A stretch of 49,634 nucleotides of DNA from Acidimicrobiia bacterium (GTDB lineage Bacteria > Actinomycetota > Acidimicrobiia > Spongiisociales > Spongiisociaceae): the NCBI GenBank assembly GCA_021296345.1, contig JAGWAN010000010.1, forward strand, positions 1 to 49,634. The letters are read 5' to 3'. How positions within the stretch are numbered: position 1 is the first letter of the stretch; each line of letters starts with the position of its first letter. A program made the translations under genes and the position numbers. The notes under the pieces are model-generated. The model did not search any database. It was given only the letters and a program-made list of their open reading frames with translations, and had not been told where the DNA came from. Positions 25,270 through 33,910 of this stretch are shown piece by piece.

Positions 25270-25302
25270 TAATCTGTAGGAATGGCACGAGACCCGACGT
25301 GA
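25270..25302 (+). promoter_or_regulatory. -10 box TAATCT and six-codon leaderless upstream ORF
   Basis: TAATCT (25270-25275), 6 nt, then ATG GCA CGA GAC CCG ACG TGA (25282-25302), encoding MARDPT. The ROK kinase ATG follows 10 nt after the stop. Confidence 0.4.
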
Positions 25303-25312
25303 ACCGAGGCTG

Positions 25313-26254
25313 ATGACCGACCGAGTCGACCTGACCCTGGGTATCGATCTGGGTGGAACCAAGATGGCGTTCGCCCATGTCGACGCGCGCGGCGAGATCG
25401 TATCGCACCTGACGATGCCCCGACCTGCTACAGCCGCCGAGATGGAGGCGGTGCCGGTGGAGGTGGCGCGCTCGCTACTCAACCCCAGCATCAGAGCGAT
25501 CGGGATCGGCGCCGCCGGCCTAGTGGAAGCCGCGGAGGGGGTGCTGATCTGGGGTCCCAACGTGGAAGGCCGCGAGATTCGCTTCCGGCAGATCTTCGAG
25601 GCCGAGTTGGGCCTTCCCACCGTGGTCGACAACGACACCAACGTCTCCGGTCTGGCTGAGGCCCGGGTGGGTGCGGCCCGCGGCTACCGGCACGTCTGCA
25701 TGATCACCCTCGGAACCGGCATCGGCGGCGCATGGGTCATCGACGGCCACCCCTACCGGGGGCGCGGGTTCGCCGGAGAGGTGGGGCACATTACCGTGGA
25801 TGTCGGAGGGCCCCGGTGTACGTGCGGTCAGAGAGGATGCTGGGAAACCTTCGCCTCAGGCCGCCGGATCGATCAGATGGCCCGGGACCTGGCCGCGACG
25901 CGGCCCGGAGGGTTGGTCGCCAAGCTGGCCCGGGGAGGACCACCGGAGGGACAGCACCTCACCGGGGCCGCGATGGAAGGCGATCCTGACGCCATCGAAG
26001 CGCTCGAGGAGGTGGCATTGTGGTTGGGTATCGGCATTGCCGGGCTGGTAGCGGCGATGGATCCTGAGATCGTGGTGGTCGGCGGGGGCGTCTCGCAGGT
26101 CGGGGATCTGTTCCTGGATGCCACCCGCGAGTCATTCCGGAAGTCGCTGGAGGGATCTGACCACCGGGATCCGACACCGATAGTCTGTGCGGCGCTCAAG
26201 GAGGACGCCGGCGTGATCGGCGCCGGACTCCACGCCCGGGAGAGCCTGCTGTGA
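25313..26254 (+). CDS. ROK-family sugar kinase (glucokinase-like)
   Basis: A 313-residue protein with the ATP-binding motif LGIDLGGTKMAFA near the N-terminus, the catalytic aspartate in VVDNDTNVSGLAE, the GTGIGGAWVIDG loop, the conserved GEVGHITVDV and the zinc motif CTCGQRGCWE of ROK proteins. It phosphorylates glucose or a related sugar; the zinc motif and the lack of a DNA-binding domain favour kinase over repressor. Its stop overlaps the next gene's GTG start (GTGA). Confidence 0.9.
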   Translation: MTDRVDLTLGIDLGGTKMAFAHVDARGEIVSHLTMPRPATAAEMEAVPVEVARSLLNPSIRAIGIGAAGLVEAAEGVLIWGPNVEGREIRFRQIFEAELGLPTVVDNDTNVSGLAEARVGAARGYRHVCMITLGTGIGGAWVIDGHPYRGRGFAGEVGHITVDVGGPRCTCGQRGCWETFASGRRIDQMARDLAATRPGGLVAKLARGGPPEGQHLTGAAMEGDPDAIEALEEVALWLGIGIAGLVAAMDPEIVVVGGGVSQVGDLFLDATRESFRKSLEGSDHRDPTPIVCAALKEDAGVIGAGLHARESLL

Positions 26255-26661
26255 TTCGTGACTGGTTGGAGGGAAAGATGGCGGATGAGCGCACACGGGC
26301 GCTCCTTCGGGAGGTGGTCATGCTGGTGCCCAACCTGGGCAAGCTGGTCGCTCGCCTGGCCGGGGATCCCCGCGTACCGGCCCGGGCCAAGGTCTTTGCC
26401 GGGATAGCGGCGGTCTACGCCTTCTCACCGATCGATGTGGTACCTGACTTCATACCAGTGCTCGGCAAGACCGACGACATCCTGCTGATGGCGCTGGCGT
26501 TGCGGCACGTGATCGAGGAGGTGGGTGTGGCGGTGGTCAGGGAGCACTGGGACGGCCCCGATCAGGTACTCACCGTGATGATCGACCTGATCAGCGCCAT
26601 CGCCGACACCGTTCCGAGGCCGCTACGCATGGCCCTCAACCGCTTCCTGAGGTCCGGCTGA
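26251..26661 (+). CDS. DUF1232/YkvA-like membrane-associated protein
   Basis: A 136-residue protein whose core VYAFSPIDVVPDFIPVLG with a following DD defines the YkvA/DUF1232 family of unknown function. The core is amphipathic to hydrophobic and may associate with the membrane. Two starts are possible: GTG at 26251, which overlaps the ROK stop, or ATG at 26278, preceded by GGAGGGAAAG. The second has the better ribosome site and gives 127 residues. Confidence 0.8.
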   Translation: MIRDWLEGKMADERTRALLREVVMLVPNLGKLVARLAGDPRVPARAKVFAGIAAVYAFSPIDVVPDFIPVLGKTDDILLMALALRHVIEEVGVAVVREHWDGPDQVLTVMIDLISAIADTVPRPLRMALNRFLRSG

Positions 26662-26744
26662 ACCGACGCGGCCAGGTACCGGAAGCCGGCGTCGCCGGGC
26701 CGGCGCGGTAACCGTGGAGCGGAACGGCAGGTCGAAGATCAACA

Positions 26745-27677
26745 GTGAGGTACGCGGTTCTGTTTCCGGGCCAGGGAAGCCAGCGGGTCGGCATGGGCGC
26801 CGATCTCTTCGAGGCGCGGCCCGATCGGCTGGTCGACGTGTCGGACCGGGTCCTGGGATGGTCCCTCCGACAGGCGTGCCTGGACGGGCCCGAGGAAGAG
26901 CTGACCGCTACCGAACACGCCCAGCCGGCCCTCTACGCCCTGGCATACCAGCTCTGGATGGAGCTCAGCGAGCGGGTGGGCTACCCGCCGGTGGCTGCCG
27001 CCGGGCATTCGCTCGGGGAGTACACGGCGCTGGCGGCCGCCGGAGCCTTCTCGTTCGAGACCGGGCTCGGGCTGGTGGACCGGAGAGCCCGCGCCATGGC
27101 TGATGCGGTGGCTCGGGTGGATTCCGGAATGGCCGCTCTGCTCGGGGTTTCCGATGACGTAGCCCGCCGGGTAGCGGCGGACCGGAGGCGCGAGGGCGGC
27201 AGGCTCTGGGTGGCCAACCTCAACGCCCCCGGCCAGGTGGTGGCAGCCGGCGCGCTCGAAGATATCGGCTGGCTGGTCGGCAACGCTCGTGATCTGGGCA
27301 TCCGGCGAGCGATCGAACTCGACGTGGCGGGTGCCTTCCATACCCCGCTCATGGAACCGGCCAGGTCGCAGCTGGTCACCGCACTCGCCCGGGTGGGGAT
27401 CCACCCCCTCGACTTCCCCGTATGGGCCAATGTCACCGGCCGACCTATGGCGAGCGGAGAGGTCAAGGAGTTGCTGAGCCGCCAGATCACCGCCCCGGTT
27501 CGGTTCGGTGAGACACTCCGCGGTATGGCGGATGCTGGGATCGAAGCCTTCGTCCATGTCGGCCCCGGGGACGTGACGGCCGGCCTGGCCAGGCGGGCCG
27601 TCCGGGGATCCCGGGTTCTGGTCGTATCGTCGATCAAGGAGGTCGAGGAGGTCGCCGGCCGCCTCGGCCGTTCATGA
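26745..27677 (+). CDS. fabD: Malonyl-CoA:ACP transacylase
   Basis: A 310-residue protein starting MRYAVLFPGQGSQRVGMG (GTG start). The nucleophile Ser89 sits in GHSLGEY and the partner histidine near 199 in GAFHTPLM. It loads malonate onto acyl carrier protein and is the first gene of the type II fatty-acid synthesis cluster. Confidence 0.95.
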   Translation: MRYAVLFPGQGSQRVGMGADLFEARPDRLVDVSDRVLGWSLRQACLDGPEEELTATEHAQPALYALAYQLWMELSERVGYPPVAAAGHSLGEYTALAAAGAFSFETGLGLVDRRARAMADAVARVDSGMAALLGVSDDVARRVAADRRREGGRLWVANLNAPGQVVAAGALEDIGWLVGNARDLGIRRAIELDVAGAFHTPLMEPARSQLVTALARVGIHPLDFPVWANVTGRPMASGEVKELLSRQITAPVRFGETLRGMADAGIEAFVHVGPGDVTAGLARRAVRGSRVLVVSSIKEVEEVAGRLGRS

Positions 27678-27721
27678 TCCGCCACCGCCGGCCGCATCCC
27701 CCCCGCTCCCGCCCGGCCCGG

Positions 27722-27727
27722 TACGCT
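27722..27727 (+). promoter_or_regulatory. Possible -10 box TACGCT in the fabD-fabH gap
   Basis: The 193 nt between fabD and fabH is longer than any other gap in the cluster. It contains TACGCT, which fits TANNNT, about 145 nt before the fabH ATG. An internal promoter is possible. No other structure was recognised in the gap. Confidence 0.25.
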
Positions 27728-27870
27728 CTCCAGTGCCGTGTTTCCCGCCGCCGGTGTAAAGTTGCCTGCGCGAGGACCTGCCGGCCTGCCCATCCGTCCG
27801 AAGAAGGGGTTCCCCTGTCGCATCGATGCCTGCCTGCGAACCAGGCCGACCGCCACGAGAAGAGGGACGG

Positions 27871-28947
27871 ATGAGGTACGCCGAGATCACCGGTTGGGGC
27901 AAGGCACTTCCCCCGACCGTCCTCAGCAACGCCGACCTCGAGCAACTGGTCGATACCAGCGACCAGTGGATCACCTCTCGTAGCGGCATCAAGGAGCGGC
28001 GAATCTCCCACGTGGCCGCCAGCGACATGGCCGAGCTGGCCGGTCGCCGCGCCATAGCGGCAGCCGGTATCGAGATGGGGCAGATCGATCTCATCATCAA
28101 TGCCACTTGCACCCCCGAGTCGATCATTCCCGCCTCCGCCTCCTACGTGCAGGCCAAGCTGGGAGCGGTGAACGCCGGCGCCATGGACCTCAACGCCAAC
28201 TGTTCGGGCTTCGTTTATTCCTACGTGACCGCTGATGCGCTGGTCCGGGCCGGGATTGTCGACACGGTGTTGCTGGTCGGCGTGGAGCGGCTCAGCTGGG
28301 TGCTCGACTACACGGACCGCGTCACCTGCATCCTCTTCGGAGACGGAGCGGGCGCGGTCGTTCTCCAGCCGACCGATTCCGAGGCCGGGGTGTTCGGCTC
28401 CGAGCTGGGGGTAGACGGAACCTTGGCCGACCTCCTATCCGTGGATGGGGACGGGACCGTCCAACCCGGCTCGTCACTCATACCTCCGAGGATCGTGATG
28501 CAGGGGTCGGACGTATTCCGGCGGGCCGTGACCGCCATGGCGGACGCCTCGGAAGCGGTGGTAGGCCAGGCCGGATGGGATCTCGATGACATCGACCTCC
28601 TGGTGCCCCATCAAGCCAACCAGCGGATCATCGACGCCACATCCCGGCGGCTCAAGCTGGATCCCGCCCAGGTCTTCCTCAACATCCACGCATACGGGAA
28701 CACCAGCGCCGCCACCATTCCGATCGCGCTGACCGAGGCCATCGAGGCCAGGCGGGTTCCTCCCCGCGCCAATCTGGTATTCGCGGCCTTCGGCGGAGGT
28801 CTCACGTGGGCCGCCGCCGCGGTGCGGTTCGGCGAGCGGGTCACGCCCATCTGCGAGGTCGATGACGAACTCCCCGCTACCGATGATTCGGTGTGGGACC
28901 TGCTGGCGGCCAACTTCGAGTCCTTCGGCAGGCTTGAACTCGCATGA
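27871..28947 (+). CDS. fabH: Beta-ketoacyl-ACP synthase III
   Basis: A 358-residue condensing enzyme starting [20 protein letters not shown]. The catalytic triad is Cys111 (NANCSGF), His247 (VPHQANQR) and Asn277 (AYGNTSAAT). It starts fatty-acid synthesis by joining acyl-CoA to malonyl-ACP. The protein is about 30 residues longer than most FabH proteins because of an acidic C-terminal tail after [20 protein letters not shown] ribosome site lies just upstream of the ATG, so an upstream in-frame ATG at 27826 is not chosen. Confidence 0.94.
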   Translation: MRYAEITGWGKALPPTVLSNADLEQLVDTSDQWITSRSGIKERRISHVAASDMAELAGRRAIAAAGIEMGQIDLIINATCTPESIIPASASYVQAKLGAVNAGAMDLNANCSGFVYSYVTADALVRAGIVDTVLLVGVERLSWVLDYTDRVTCILFGDGAGAVVLQPTDSEAGVFGSELGVDGTLADLLSVDGDGTVQPGSSLIPPRIVMQGSDVFRRAVTAMADASEAVVGQAGWDLDDIDLLVPHQANQRIIDATSRRLKLDPAQVFLNIHAYGNTSAATIPIALTEAIEARRVPPRANLVFAAFGGGLTWAAAAVRFGERVTPICEVDDELPATDDSVWDLLAANFESFGRLELA

Positions 28948-29678
28948 GCAAGGTGGCCTTGGTGACAGGTGGCTCCCGAGGGATCGGGCGGGCCATCTCC
29001 CTGGACCTGGCCGGCCGGGGCTACACGGTGGCGGTGAATTACCGGAGCCGGTCCGGACCGGCGGGCGAAGTGGTGGAGAGCATCGGAGCGTCGGGTGGCG
29101 CGGCGGGCGCCTTCGCGGCGGATGTGAGTCGGGCCGGTGACGTGACCAGGCTGTTCTCGGAGGTGGAGGAGAGGTTCGGCCGTCCTGCCATCCTGGTCAA
29201 TAACGCCGGTACCACGGACGACAGCCTGCTGCTCCGTATGGAGGAGGCGGCCTGGGACCGGCTTCTCGAGACAAACCTGAAGTCCGTCTACCTGTGCAGC
29301 AAGGCCGTGCTGCGGGGAATGCTGCGGGCGAAGTGGGGGAGGATCGTGTCGATCGCATCCGTGGCGGGCCTGGTCGGCAATCCGGGCCAGACCAACTATG
29401 CCGCCTCCAAGGCAGGAGTGATCGCCTTCTCCAAGTCTCTCTCCAAGGAGGTGGGCTCCAGAGGGGTTACGGTAAACGCAGTCGCGCCCGGCTTTATCCG
29501 GACCGACCTGACCTCCGGTCTTCCGGACCAGGTCCTGGAGCAGGTACGCTCTACGACCAGCCTCCGCCGGATCGGCCGGCCCGAGGAGATAGCTTCGGCC
29601 GTGGCGTTTCTGGTCTCGGACGGCGCTTCGTACATAACCGGCCAAGTGTTGGTCGTCGACGGTGGGCTCGCTCTCTGA
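28944..29678 (+). CDS. fabG: 3-oxoacyl-ACP reductase
   Basis: A 244-residue short-chain dehydrogenase with the cofactor motif [14 protein letters not shown] at 86-89, and catalytic Ser139, Tyr152 and Lys156 (NYAASKAG). It reduces 3-oxoacyl-ACP with NADPH. It overlaps fabH by ATGA, so the two are translationally coupled. Confidence 0.94.
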   Translation: MSKVALVTGGSRGIGRAISLDLAGRGYTVAVNYRSRSGPAGEVVESIGASGGAAGAFAADVSRAGDVTRLFSEVEERFGRPAILVNNAGTTDDSLLLRMEEAAWDRLLETNLKSVYLCSKAVLRGMLRAKWGRIVSIASVAGLVGNPGQTNYAASKAGVIAFSKSLSKEVGSRGVTVNAVAPGFIRTDLTSGLPDQVLEQVRSTTSLRRIGRPEEIASAVAFLVSDGASYITGQVLVVDGGLAL

Positions 29679-29721
29679 GTCGGGACCTCGGAACGCAATC
29701 ACAGCAAGGAGACAAAGCAAC

Positions 29722-29967
29722 ATGGATCGCTCGCAAGTTCAGGCCAAGATGCGGGATTTGCTCGTTGACGAGTTGGGGCTCGATGCCGACAAGATCACTG
29801 ACGGGGCGACCTTCGAGGAGGACCTCGAGGTGGACTCGCTGGGAGTGGTCGAGCTACTGATGGCCCTCGAGGACGAGTTCGGCGTCAAGATTCCCGACGA
29901 GGAGGCCGAGAACATAACGGCGGTTGGCGAGGCGATCGATATGGTCGTCGCCAAGCTTTCCTCATAA
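29722..29967 (+). CDS. acpP: Acyl carrier protein
   Basis: An 81-residue acidic protein. Ser39 in EVDSLGVVEL is the phosphopantetheine site. The start at 29722 is chosen because AAGGAGA lies about 10 nt upstream and the product has the standard ACP length; upstream in-frame codons reach back into fabG. Confidence 0.97.
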   Translation: MDRSQVQAKMRDLLVDELGLDADKITDGATFEEDLEVDSLGVVELLMALEDEFGVKIPDEEAENITAVGEAIDMVVAKLSS

Positions 29968-29990
29968 GAGGACTGCTAGGGGATAAATCC

Positions 29991-31247
29991 ATGCGCGGGG
30001 AGTCCCGGAGGGTAGTGGTGACCGGTATGGGCGCCATCACCCCGCTCGGTCACACTGTCGAAGATACCTGGAAGGCGGCCCTCGCCGGCGAGTCCGGGAT
30101 CGGTCCGATCACCCAGTTCGATCCGTCCGGCGTGCAGACCAAATTCGCCGGTGAGGTTCGCGGCTGGGATCCGGAGCTGATCATCCCCAGGAGGGAGGCC
30201 CGCCGGCTCGACCGCTCGGCACAGTTCTTCATATGTGCCGCCCAGCAGGCCATGGACGAGTCCGGTCTCGACTTCGTAGCCGACACGTCGGATGCCGACC
30301 GGGCCGGGGTGATCGTCGGCTCCGGTCTCGGAGGGATGCTGTCCTTCGACAACCACATCAAGGTGATGCTCGACCGGGGGGCTTCCCGGATCAGCCCGCT
30401 GGCGGTCACCATGATCATTCCCAACGAGGCGGCCGGGTTGGCTTCCATCCGCTTCAACATGCGCGGGCCGGTGACCTGCGTGGTGACGGCGTGCGCGGCG
30501 TCCGCCAACGCCATCGGCGACGCCGCCGAGCTAATCCGGCGAGGTGCCGCCGATGTCATGCTGGCGGGCGGCGCCGAGGCCACTATCTGCGAATTCGGGA
30601 TCGGATCCTTCAACAGCAGCAAAGCGCTCAGCACCCGCAACGAGAATCCGACCCGCGCCTCCCGCCCGTTCGATGCGGATCGGGACGGCTTCGTCATGTC
30701 GGAGGGGGGTGTGTGCGTGATACTCGAGGATCGCGAGCGTGCTCTGGCCAGGGGTGCCCGGATACATGCCGAGGTGATCGGGTACGGGATGACCTCGGAC
30801 GCCCATCACGTCACCCTGCCCCGTCCGGGTGGGGATGGGGCGGCTCGGGCGATGGCAGCCGCGCTCCACTCGGCCGGACTCGAGCCGGAACAGCTGGGCT
30901 ACATCAACGCCCACGGCACCTCGACCAAGGCCAACGATGTCACCGAGACGCAAGCGATCAAGCTGGCCCTGGGGGAGAAGGCGGCCCGGGCCGTTCCGGT
31001 CTCGTCCACCAAGTCGATGACCGGACACCTGATGGGCGGCGCCGGCGCCGTGGAGTCGATCATCAGCATCGAGGCGATCAACAACGGGATCATCCCGCCC
31101 ACCATCAACTACACCACGCCCGATCCCGATTGTGACCTCGACTACGTTCCCAACGAGCCGCGTGAGGCGGAGGTGGAATACGCCATGACCAACTCATTCG
31201 GGTTCGGCGGGCACAACGTGGTGCTCATCTTCGGACCGGGAAGCTAG
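29991..31247 (+). CDS. fabF: Beta-ketoacyl-ACP synthase II
   Basis: A 418-residue elongating condensing enzyme. The catalytic Cys168 is in VTACAASANA, with the two histidines in INAHGTSTKAND and STKSMTGHLMGG. It is the last gene of the fab cluster, 23 nt after acpP. Its TAG stop is the first triplet of an AT-rich heptad repeat array. Confidence 0.95.
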   Translation: MRGESRRVVVTGMGAITPLGHTVEDTWKAALAGESGIGPITQFDPSGVQTKFAGEVRGWDPELIIPRREARRLDRSAQFFICAAQQAMDESGLDFVADTSDADRAGVIVGSGLGGMLSFDNHIKVMLDRGASRISPLAVTMIIPNEAAGLASIRFNMRGPVTCVVTACAASANAIGDAAELIRRGAADVMLAGGAEATICEFGIGSFNSSKALSTRNENPTRASRPFDADRDGFVMSEGGVCVILEDRERALARGARIHAEVIGYGMTSDAHHVTLPRPGGDGAARAMAAALHSAGLEPEQLGYINAHGTSTKANDVTETQAIKLALGEKAARAVPVSSTKSMTGHLMGGAGAVESIISIEAINNGIIPPTINYTTPDPDCDLDYVPNEPREAEVEYAMTNSFGFGGHNVVLIFGPGS

Positions 31248-31285
31248 TTAGTTGCTAGTTGTTAGTTGCTACAAACTAGAAACTA
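31245..31285. repeat. AT-rich heptad repeat bridging two stop codons
   Basis: Between fabF (TAG at 31245-31247) and the convergent membrane-protein gene (TAG read on the minus strand from 31285) lie exactly repeated heptads: TTAGTTG, CTAGTTG, TTAGTTG (31248-31268), then degenerate copies in inverted sense. The unit equals the CAGTGGC unit of the 18435 element with G/C to T/A changes. The whole junction consists of repeat. Confidence 0.85.
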
Positions 31286-31804
31286 CTTACTCCGGCGGAC
31301 GCGCAGGACGATGAGGGTGATCGCGAGGCCCACTGTGCCCACCAGCGCCAGCGCCGCCAGGGCAAGGAGCAGCCAGAGGACGAGGGGGATCCGTCCCATC
31401 AGGGCGCCTACACCGAGCGCCACCGCGCCCAGTACGAAGGTGGCGCCCCCTCCGACCACCAACCCCACCAGTGCCATATCCCGGAGGGAACCTCGCCGGT
31501 CGCTCTTGACAACGGTCCGCTCGCCATCCTCCGTCTCTCCGGCATCCTCGGTGGAGGAGATGTCGCTGCCGGGCATGTGGCTGCTTTCCGAGCGCCACTC
31601 CCTTAGGGATCGGTCGGTCAGCACCACCACGATCCCCACCCCGGCGGCGGCAACGAGGCCGGACACCGCCGAGACCATCAGGATGGACAGGCTGCTACAC
31701 GGGCCTTCGAGGCACCCCACGCGGGCAACGGTCCCGCCTATGAAGCCGCCGATCAGCAAGGCGAGGCCGACCGGCAATGCGAAGGTGTAGCGCAAGCGGG
31801 CCAT
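31283..31804 (-). CDS. Hypothetical four-segment membrane protein
   Basis: A 173-residue protein with two hydrophobic pairs: about residues 8-28 and 40-63, then 109-133 and 138-166. They are separated by an acidic, Ser/Glu-rich loop. No family was recognised. It lies 2 nt after the next membrane-protein gene, so the two probably form one operon and may act together at the membrane. Confidence 0.65.
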   Translation of the reverse strand: MARLRYTFALPVGLALLIGGFIGGTVARVGCLEGPCSSLSILMVSAVSGLVAAAGVGIVVVLTDRSLREWRSESSHMPGSDISSTEDAGETEDGERTVVKSDRRGSLRDMALVGLVVGGGATFVLGAVALGVGALMGRIPLVLWLLLALAALALVGTVGLAITLIVLRVRRSK

Positions 31805-31806
31805 CC

Positions 31807-32568
31807 TCAGTCGGGCTCTTCCAGGGGCCGGCCCGATCGGCTGTAACCGGCGGCCTCCATGAGCCCAGGCGGGGTTACCTCAGGAAGGATCGATACGGGC
31901 TTTCCCCGTCGCGGCCGCGGCGGTTCCGTGGCCATGCGGGCGTCCGGCGTCCACGCCAGGTAGGTGAGCACCGCGGTAGCCGCTAAGAGCACCGTCGCGG
32001 CCCAGGGGGCCAGCCCGAGCGAGGCCAGAATGCCCAGCGGTAAGAGGCCCAGCCGGACCACCCAGAGGGACCCGCTGACGGCCCGGGCGTAGGCCCATCC
32101 TGCCACCAGCCCGAACCCCACCAGGATCCAGCCGCCTGCCGTGACCTCAGGCGCCCCCAACCTGCCGGTGATGCCTGGTATCCACACCATCCCGAGCGTC
32201 AGCACCGTTGCCTTCGTCGGTACCCGGTCCGGCTTCACCGGATGGAACCACTCGTCGAGCGGGCGTGTCCAGGCCAGCCCCATTCCCGCCGCGCCGGTCG
32301 CCAGCGCCAGACCCCAGAGGAAGTTGATCGGTGTCAGAAGGGCCGTCAACGCCCACCCGGCTCCGATGGCGGTGAGCGCAATGCGGACCCAGCGTCCGGG
32401 CGACAGGAGCATGGCCACCACGAGCACCGCGGCCTCGATCACGAACCCCATGGTCACCAGGGAGGCGGCGCCGGCTTCCCAGGGTGACGTTCCGAACAGG
32501 ACCAGTGCGGCCCAGAGCAACCCGCTCAGGAGAATGAGGACCGCGGCCAGCGGCACCCTATACGGCAT
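31807..32568 (-). CDS. Hypothetical multi-pass membrane protein
   Basis: A 253-residue protein starting MPYRVPLAAVLILLSGLLWAAL, with about seven hydrophobic segments and a short charged C-terminus containing PRPRRGKPVSILPE. No conserved catalytic motif was recognised. ATG at 32568, preceded by a GGGG stretch, is preferred over a GTG six codons upstream. It is divergent from the Nudix gene and co-directional with the smaller membrane protein. Confidence 0.65.
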   Translation of the reverse strand: MPYRVPLAAVLILLSGLLWAALVLFGTSPWEAGAASLVTMGFVIEAAVLVVAMLLSPGRWVRIALTAIGAGWALTALLTPINFLWGLALATGAAGMGLAWTRPLDEWFHPVKPDRVPTKATVLTLGMVWIPGITGRLGAPEVTAGGWILVGFGLVAGWAYARAVSGSLWVVRLGLLPLGILASLGLAPWAATVLLAATAVLTYLAWTPDARMATEPPRPRRGKPVSILPEVTPPGLMEAAGYSRSGRPLEEPD

Positions 32569-32612
32569 GTCCCCATTCTGGCGCACCGGTCGCTCGAACA
32601 GAAGCCGACCGG

Positions 32613-32618
32613 TACGAT
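32613..32618 (+). promoter_or_regulatory. -10 box TACGAT that decides the Nudix start
   Basis: TACGAT overlaps an in-frame ATG at 32617, so that ATG cannot be the start of an mRNA made from this promoter. Seven nt after the box comes an in-frame GTG at 32626, which fits the leaderless pattern. Confidence 0.5.
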
Positions 32619-32625
32619 GGCCGGC

Positions 32626-33150
32626 GTGGTAGCTAGATACGAGGGCAGGTGGCCCGGAGAGGCTGTCTACTGCCCCGCTTGCGGCGCCAAACTCGACCGG
32701 GTCGAGATATACGGTCGGGAGCGGGGCATGTGCCCGGATTGTGGCCGCATAGACTTCCGGGCCCCGCAGCTGGCGGCCGCGGTGCTCCTACGGGACGAAG
32801 CCGGCCGGGTGCTGCTGGTCGAGCGGGGGCCGGACTCCACCCAATCCGGTCGGTGGTCGATTCCGGCCGGCTACGTGGATTACGGCGAGGACGTGCGCGA
32901 AGCGGCCGCCCGGGAGCTCCTCGAGGAGACCGGTCTGGTCGCGACCATAGGCTCTCCGGTGTTCGTAGCGACCAACTTCCACGATCCGGCCAAGGTGAGC
33001 GTATGCATATGGTTCGTAGGCACCGCCCGGGACGGAGAGGCGGTTGCCGGGTCGGACGCCTCCGACATCGGCTGGTTCGCGCTCGATGATCTGCCCGAGT
33101 TGGCGTTCGAGACGGATATCGCCCTGATCGAGCAACTCCGCGCTTTGTAG
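32626..33150 (+). CDS. Nudix hydrolase with N-terminal zinc ribbon
   Basis: A 174-residue protein. A zinc ribbon at about residues 15-41 has CPAC and CPDC pairs. The Nudix box runs from GYVDYGEDVREAAARELLEE on, with the REXXEE core. The arrangement resembles NudC/YjaD-like and ADP-ribose-type pyrophosphatases, which cleave nucleoside diphosphates linked to another group. The substrate is not fixed. GTG at 32626 is preferred to ATG at 32617 because of the -10 box. Its TAG stop opens a heptad repeat. Confidence 0.87.
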   Translation: MVARYEGRWPGEAVYCPACGAKLDRVEIYGRERGMCPDCGRIDFRAPQLAAAVLLRDEAGRVLLVERGPDSTQSGRWSIPAGYVDYGEDVREAAARELLEETGLVATIGSPVFVATNFHDPAKVSVCIWFVGTARDGEAVAGSDASDIGWFALDDLPELAFETDIALIEQLRAL

Positions 33151-33200
33151 TGTAGTTTGTTGCCAATAACAACTAGTCACTAACAATTGTCAACTACTCA
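33148..33200. repeat. Heptad repeat between the Nudix and phosphatase genes
   Basis: Read on the minus strand from the TGA stop (33200-33198), five successive heptads follow one base later: TAGTTGA, CAATTGT, TAGTGAC, TAGTTGT, TATTGGC (33196 to 33162). The plus-strand end begins at the Nudix TAG stop. The unit matches the other junction repeats in this window. The ends are partly complementary, so the RNA can fold. Confidence 0.8.
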
Positions 33201-33794
33201 TCCAGGCGGTACTCGAGAGGCCTGCCGCCACCCGGCGGATCGTGACAGGCCGATCACCTCGCAATGGCGAGGCTTGTCATGATGGAGCCGGTCCAGGTCC
33301 TGCCCGGTCAGCCGTAGCCGGGCAGCTTGGATCGGATCCTGGTGGGACACCACAACGACCTCCTGATCGGGGTGGCGATCGGCCAGCGCATCGACTGCTT
33401 TCCCGACCCGAAGGGCGAGCTGCGTCACCGACTCGGGAGCGAAGTCCAGATCAAGGGGGTCGTTCAGGTAGGCGGCCAATTCGCCGGGGAAATGGATGTC
33501 CAGATCCGCCCAGGGCACGCCGGCCCACCTGCTCATCAAAGCCCACTCGGTTACCTCCGGCAGCACGAGCGGCTCGAGCCCATGCGGGAGGGCGATGACG
33601 CGCGCGGTATCCCGGGCTCGATCAAGTGGGGAGGCGTAGACCGCACTGATCGGATGGGCGGCCAAGTGGGTACCCGCCCACGTCGCCTGGCGCCGGCCCC
33701 GTTCGCTCAACCGGAAGCCTGTCAGGTCGGCATACACGACTCCGGCGGGGTTCTCGACCTCTCCGTGCCTGACCAGGTGAACAACCGATGCCAT
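33198..33794 (-). CDS. Histidine phosphatase (phosphoglycerate mutase-like)
   Basis: A 198-residue protein with the phosphohistidine motif LVRHGE (Arg9-His10-Gly11), a SPLDRARDTARVIA segment with the second arginine, a general acid region around VTEWALMSRWAG, and the second histidine in VVVSHQDPIQA. It removes phosphate from an unknown substrate; a mutase role is unlikely at this length. The ATG is 7 nt after a TACGCT box. Confidence 0.85.
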   Translation of the reverse strand: MASVVHLVRHGEVENPAGVVYADLTGFRLSERGRRQATWAGTHLAAHPISAVYASPLDRARDTARVIALPHGLEPLVLPEVTEWALMSRWAGVPWADLDIHFPGELAAYLNDPLDLDFAPESVTQLALRVGKAVDALADRHPDQEVVVVSHQDPIQAARLRLTGQDLDRLHHDKPRHCEVIGLSRSAGWRQASRVPPG

Positions 33795-33801
33795 CCCACT
33801 C

Positions 33802-33807
33802 AGCGTA
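33802..33807 (-). promoter_or_regulatory. -10 box TACGCT, leaderless start of the phosphatase gene
   Basis: Minus-strand TACGCT, 7 nt (GAGTGGG), then ATG at 33794. Confidence 0.5.
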
Positions 33808-33910
33808 CCGTCCGATCAGCACAGGACGGGTGGCTACCGGGAGGTTCGCTCCGCGAACATAGTGGGAAACTCGGCCCGGCTCGTCGGCTACGCAGCGATT
33901 CGGGCTTGCG

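Noticed and set aside
24971-25312. CIRCE or HAIR heat-shock operator before hsp20
   Set aside because: Neither consensus inverted repeat was found; only an AT-rich palindrome is present.
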